Below the pieces are notes generated by a model, which was not told the origin of the DNA, did no database searches, and was given only the letters and a program-made list of their open reading frames with translations. This document shows, piece by piece, positions 60,042-64,000 of a DNA stretch of 64,000 nucleotides (within the stretch, counting starts at the first letter, position 1; every line of letters starts with the position of its first letter). This DNA is from JAVBRU01 sp031547595 (GTDB lineage: Bacteria; Bacillota; Clostridia; Christensenellales; Aristaeellaceae), in the NCBI GenBank assembly GCA_031547595.1, contig JAVBRU010000060.1, positions 11,996 through 75,995 of the forward strand. Reading direction: 5' to 3'. The translations under genes and the position numbers were made by a program.

Positions 60042-62606
60042 ATGAGCAATATTCTTCAAAAGGTGCTGGCTGGCCAGGCGGATAACCACCTGCTGCCATT
60101 TTTCTGGCAGCATGGCGAAGACGAGGCCGTGCTGCGCGATTATATGCGTGCCATTAATGAGAGCGGCTGCGGCGCGGTGTGCGTGGAAAGCCGCCCGCAT
60201 CCCGATTTTTGCGGCCCCAAGTGGTGGCAGGATATGGACGTCATTTTGGACGAAGCCCGAAATCGCGGCATGAAGGTGTGGATCCTGGACGACAGCCACT
60301 TCCCCACCGGCTATGCCAACGGCGCGGTGGAAAACGCGCCGGAGGAATTGTGCCGGCAAAGCATCTGTGTCAACAAAGTGGAACTTTGTGGCGAAGCAAA
60401 GACAATTACTCTTTCGCTCAAAGGGCTGATCCCCCCGCCCTTTACCCCCAACATGATGGAGCAGCACGTGCTGCCAAGGCTGCCAAAGCCCCGACAATAC
60501 GCCGACGACAGCATTCTGCACGTCAGCGCTTTTTGTGCGAATACAAAAGAAAGCATCGATTTATCTGCCTGTGTTCAGGATGACACACTTGTTTGGGATA
60601 AGCCGGAGGGGGACTATGCCCTCTATGTTTGCGGCCTGTCGCGCAACTGCGGCCCACACCGGAATTATATCAACATGCTGGACCGGGAATCCTGCCGCCT
60701 GCTGATTGACGCAGTGTACGAGCCGCATTGGCAGCATTATCAGGCGGACTTTGGTCGCACCATGGCCGGGTTCTTTTCTGACGAGCCGGAGCTTGGCAAC
60801 GGCCATCTGTACGACATGAACAACCCCCTGGGCACCGATCAGGATTTGCCCTTTGGGCGGGAGATGCCAGCGGCGCTGGCGTTGCGCCTTGGCCAGGATT
60901 GGCCGAAGCTGATGTACCTCCTGTGGGAAAACGGCGCAGATGCCGCAGAGACGGCCAAGGTGCGAACGGCGTTTATGGATGCCGTCACATCGCTTGTGGA
61001 AACGAACTTTTCCTGGCAGATGGGCGATTGGTGCCGCGCGCATGGGGTACAGTACATCGGGCATGTGGTGGAGGATTCTGGCGGGCACGCGCGCACAGGC
61101 TCCAGCCTGGGCCATTATTTCCGCGGCTTGGCGGGGCAGGATATGGCGGGCATTGATGATATTGGCGGCCAGGTCTACCCCCAGGGCGAGGATGATAACA
61201 AGCCTGATTTCAAGGGCACGCCCCGCGCGGCAGATTTCTTTCATTTCCTGCTGGGGCGGCTGGCATCCTCTGCTGCGGCCATTGAGCCGCAGAAAAAAGG
61301 CAACGCCATGTGCGAAATCTTTGGCAACTATGGCTGGGCCGAGGGCGTGCGGCTGGAAAAATATCTGGCCGATCATTTTATGGCGCGTGGCGTCAACTAT
61401 TTTGTGCCCCATGCTTTCAGCCCCAAGGCATTCCCCGATCCCGACTGTCCGCCGCATTTTTATGCGCACGGGCACAACCCGCAGTTCAGGCACTTTGGGG
61501 CGCTGATGCGGTATATGAACCGCGTATGCACCCTCACCTCCGCCGGGGCGCATGCCGCCGAGGTGGCGCTTTTGTATCACGCGGAAGCCGAGTGGGCGGG
61601 GGCATGCATGCCCTGCGAGCTGCCCGCCCGCGTGCTGGAGGAAAATCAAATCGGGTTTGACATCATCCCGAGCGATGTGTTTATCAACAAGGCGAGATAC
61701 AACACCATGGTGGGCGATACGCTACAGATCAACGACAAAGAATATAAAGCCTTTGTGATTCCCGAATCGCAGTTTATCCCAGAAGCGGCGGCCAAAGCAG
61801 CGGAAGCGCTGCAGCAGGCGGGCTTCCCGGTGATTCATGTAAAAGAGCTTGACCAATTGGCAGACAACTTGAAAAACTTAGGCATCGGCGAAACCCTTTG
61901 CCAGCCGTCCAGTACCTATCTGCGCGTGCTGCACACGCTGGGTGCAGACGAATCGTTTTTCGTTGTGAATGAAGGCGCAAAGGTGTATGAGGGCACGGTC
62001 ACGCTGCCCGGTGCCGGCCCCTTGTACGCCTATAACCCTTGGGATAACAGGCTGGAAACGTTGCAGGCACAGGGCACTGCCGTCACGGTGAAGCTGGAGC
62101 CGCTCAAATCCCTGTTCATTGTGCGGGGAACTGCGCCGGATGCACTTTGCGCGCCCATTGTCGAAAATGGCACGGAAGTCCCGCTCTCTGCCTTTACCCG
62201 CTCTGTATGCGAAAGCATCGATTATCCGGCCTTTGCGGGCGAAAAGCAGGTTTCGCTGCCCGATGAATTGGCCGCCGAACAGCCGGAGTTTTCGGGCTTT
62301 GTGCGCTATACAGCCAGCTTCGAGGTGGAAAAACCAGAAGGGTTCACACTGCTGATCACGGACGCCGCCGAGGGCGTGGAAGTGTTTGTGAACGGAGCAA
62401 GCGCGGGCATTCAAATCGCACCGCCCTTCCGCTATGAACTTTCTGCCTTGGCGCAGCCCGGCATCAACCAGCTGACCATCGAGGTAGCCACCACTTTGGA
62501 GCGCAAGTGCTATCCCATGCTGGATATGATCCGCAAAATGATGGTGCCAAAGCCCAGCGCGGGCAGCGGCATCACAGGAATTGTGCGGCTTTTCCAAAAG
62601 ATATAA
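60042..62606 (+). CDS. GH106-like glycoside hydrolase (putative alpha-L-rhamnosidase)
   Basis: An 854-residue cytoplasmic protein. The N-terminal barrel-like part (about 1-480) has FFWQHGEDEAVLRDYMRAINESGCGAVCVESRPHPDF, ARNRGMKVWILDDSHFPTGYANG, GFFSDEPELGN with candidate acidic catalytic residues, and YIGHVVEDSGGHARTG. A middle domain with VALLYHAEAEWAG and a C-terminal jelly roll (about 730-820: FEVEKPEGFTLLITDAAEGVEVFVNGASAG) follow. The layout and motifs fit GH106 and its uncharacterised relatives; the assignment to rhamnosidase is by context. It starts 8 bases after the TIM-barrel gene. Confidence 0.65.
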   Translation: MSNILQKVLAGQADNHLLPFFWQHGEDEAVLRDYMRAINESGCGAVCVESRPHPDFCGPKWWQDMDVILDEARNRGMKVWILDDSHFPTGYANGAVENAPEELCRQSICVNKVELCGEAKTITLSLKGLIPPPFTPNMMEQHVLPRLPKPRQYADDSILHVSAFCANTKESIDLSACVQDDTLVWDKPEGDYALYVCGLSRNCGPHRNYINMLDRESCRLLIDAVYEPHWQHYQADFGRTMAGFFSDEPELGNGHLYDMNNPLGTDQDLPFGREMPAALALRLGQDWPKLMYLLWENGADAAETAKVRTAFMDAVTSLVETNFSWQMGDWCRAHGVQYIGHVVEDSGGHARTGSSLGHYFRGLAGQDMAGIDDIGGQVYPQGEDDNKPDFKGTPRAADFFHFLLGRLASSAAAIEPQKKGNAMCEIFGNYGWAEGVRLEKYLADHFMARGVNYFVPHAFSPKAFPDPDCPPHFYAHGHNPQFRHFGALMRYMNRVCTLTSAGAHAAEVALLYHAEAEWAGACMPCELPARVLEENQIGFDIIPSDVFINKARYNTMVGDTLQINDKEYKAFVIPESQFIPEAAAKAAEALQQAGFPVIHVKELDQLADNLKNLGIGETLCQPSSTYLRVLHTLGADESFFVVNEGAKVYEGTVTLPGAGPLYAYNPWDNRLETLQAQGTAVTVKLEPLKSLFIVRGTAPDALCAPIVENGTEVPLSAFTRSVCESIDYPAFAGEKQVSLPDELAAEQPEFSGFVRYTASFEVEKPEGFTLLITDAAEGVEVFVNGASAGIQIAPPFRYELSALAQPGINQLTIEVATTLERKCYPMLDMIRKMMVPKPSAGSGITGIVRLFQKI

Positions 62607-62617
62607 CGGAGGCGAAT

Positions 62618-64000
62618 ATGTCCAAGCTGATTTGCAATCCTTTGAACCTGGAATACCGCTATCAGATCAAAAAATCGCCCCTGGGGGATGCTGTTTTCCG
62701 CGAGGCGGCAGACCCTACCATGGTGCTGTTTAACGATCAATATTTGCTGTTTGCCTCCATGTCCGGCGGGTTCTGGTATTCTGACGATATGGCGTCGTGG
62801 CAGTTTAAAGAAACACCGGAGCTGCCCATCTATGATTACGCGCCCGATGTGCGGGTGGTGGACGGGCGGGTGATTTTCAGTGCCTCCAAACGGGAAGAAA
62901 ATTGCTCGTTTTTTGCCAGCGCCGATCCCGTTCATATGCCTTTTGAGGAGATTGCCACGGCCTTCCCCTTCTGGGATCCGGATATTTTTCAGGATGATGA
63001 CAGGCGGGTGTATTTTTACTGGGGTTGCTCCAACAAAGAGCCGATTTACGGCATCGAGGTGGATCGGCACACCTTCGCACCCATTGGCGAAAAGGTGGCG
63101 TTGATTGGCGAAAACGAAGCCGTCCACGGCTGGGAGCGCAAGGGTGAAAACAACAAAGAAGCCGAGCCTAAGACAGAAATGGAGCGGCAAATCCGCAAAT
63201 ACTTGGGCAACAAGCCATTCATCGAAGGCGCGTTTATGAACAAGCGAGGCGGCGTGTACTATTTGCAGTATGCCGCCCCTGGCACACAGGATAATGTGTA
63301 TGCCGATGGCGTGTATGTGGGCCATAGCCCGCTCGGGCCCTTTGCATACCAGCGACACAACCCGTTTTCCTCCAAACCCGGCGGGTTTATGGCCTCCGCC
63401 GGACACGGCAGCACCTTTGAGGACAAGCAAGGCAAATGGTGGCATATTTCCACCATGCGCATCAGTGTGAACGAGAATTTCGAGCGTCGCATCGGCCTTT
63501 TCCCCTGCGATTTTGACGATGACGGCATCCTGCACTGCGATCAGCACTTTGCCGATTATCCATTGGATATAGAGAAAAGAGCATTCCCGCTGCAGCTGTT
63601 GTCCTTTGGCAAGCGTGCCACCGCATCCTCCAGCCAGCCCGGGTTTGAGCCGGAGTATGGCGTGAATGAAAACTGCCGCAACTGGTGGGCAGCAGCGCAG
63701 GCAGGGGACGGGGAGACTTATCAGATTGATTTGGGTGAAGTATATGATGTGCATGCTTTGCAGGTCAACTTTGCCGATCACAAAATCCCTGCCCCGGCTT
63801 GCAATCCGGAAGACATGCAAAAAGAGAGCATGGGGCACCGGCTGATTCTTCGGCAGCCGCAGGCCACGGAATATCTGCTGGAAGCCTCGCGGGACAGTGA
63901 AAACTGGGTGACGATCCGGGATACGCGCGGCCAGAATACCGATCTTGCGCACGATTTTATTACATTTGACGAGCCGGAGATGCTAAGATACTTCCGGCTG
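62618..64000 (+). CDS. GH43-like glycosidase with added C-terminal domain, cut by window end
   Basis: 461 codons open to the window edge, from ATG 62618 behind GGAGG. The five-bladed propeller of GH43 is suggested by FREAADPTMVLFNDQYLLFA (base aspartate), YAPDVRVVDGRVIFSAS, FWDPDIFQDDDRRVYFYWG and KPFIEGAFMNKRGGVYYL (acid glutamate). From about residue 325 a second domain begins (ATASSSQPGFEPEYGVNENCRNWWAAAQ, YQIDLGEVYDVHALQVNF), resembling an F5/8 type C carbohydrate-binding module. No signal peptide. Arabinofuranosidase or galactosidase activity is likely. Confidence 0.82.
   Translation, partial: MSKLICNPLNLEYRYQIKKSPLGDAVFREAADPTMVLFNDQYLLFASMSGGFWYSDDMASWQFKETPELPIYDYAPDVRVVDGRVIFSASKREENCSFFASADPVHMPFEEIATAFPFWDPDIFQDDDRRVYFYWGCSNKEPIYGIEVDRHTFAPIGEKVALIGENEAVHGWERKGENNKEAEPKTEMERQIRKYLGNKPFIEGAFMNKRGGVYYLQYAAPGTQDNVYADGVYVGHSPLGPFAYQRHNPFSSKPGGFMASAGHGSTFEDKQGKWWHISTMRISVNENFERRIGLFPCDFDDDGILHCDQHFADYPLDIEKRAFPLQLLSFGKRATASSSQPGFEPEYGVNENCRNWWAAAQAGDGETYQIDLGEVYDVHALQVNFADHKIPAPACNPEDMQKESMGHRLILRQPQATEYLLEASRDSENWVTIRDTRGQNTDLAHDFITFDEPEMLRYFRL

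Overview
The window looks like a chromosomal segment from a carbohydrate-degrading member of the Clostridia (Bacillota), most likely an uncultured gut or rumen lineage. The signs are a T-box in front of thrS, an rsmG-noc pair, an anaerobe-type asnA and glutamine synthetase III, a DinR/LexA-type SOS box, sigma-A promoters with 17-bp spacers, and many sugar-type (CUT1, Lpl/Ytc-like) ABC importers. The exact genus cannot be read from the sequence.

Housekeeping part (1-24 kb). On the minus strand: a partial metallophosphoesterase, a zinc-ribbon protein, a stand-alone riboflavin kinase coupled to a ZnuA-like protein, thrS under a T-box, and a CNNM/HlyC membrane protein. A CAP-domain secreted protein and a GNAT acetyltransferase face the other way. 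A MalEFG-like importer operon (13.2-8.7 kb) ends in a secreted ComEC-like metallo-beta-lactamase. From 13.6 to 19.2 kb run a WalJ-like hydrolase, an RNase Z-like hydrolase, comEC, holA and rsmG, then noc, rpmB, asnA and glnN.

Accessory part (24-64 kb). (i) 24-33 kb: two tandem propeller/solute-binding paralogues, the first broken by one in-frame TAA; two sugar-type permeases; a HlyD-like adaptor; and a MacB-like membrane protein, an unusual combination. (ii) 33-34.2 kb: an ApbE lipoprotein and a 122-bp array of three hairpins. (iii) 34.2-44.7 kb: an Lpl-type importer, an AraC regulator and a divergent GH4 glycosidase, plus a BNR-propeller protein and a DHDPS/N-acetylneuraminate-lyase-family aldolase fused to a BNR propeller. 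(iv) 44.8-46.9 kb: tRNA-Thr, an orphan region with dyads, an SOS-controlled but truncated Y-family polymerase and mobile-element debris. (v) 46.9-64 kb: a glycan locus with a GH78-like enzyme and a propeller protein on the minus strand, an AraC regulator, and a divergent operon of GH2 beta-glucuronidase, binding protein, unknown secreted protein, two permeases, a TIM-barrel isomerase, a GH106-like enzyme and a GH43-like enzyme that runs off the window. The enzymes in (v) have no signal peptide, so the inferred scheme is import of rhamnose/glucuronate-containing oligosaccharides followed by cytoplasmic cleavage.

There are four CUT1 permease pairs but no transporter ATPase, which suggests a shared MsmX-type ATPase elsewhere. 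A family of about 55-bp double-hairpin repeats with compensatory stem changes occurs four times. No CRISPR array, rRNA, complete transposase or integrase was seen.
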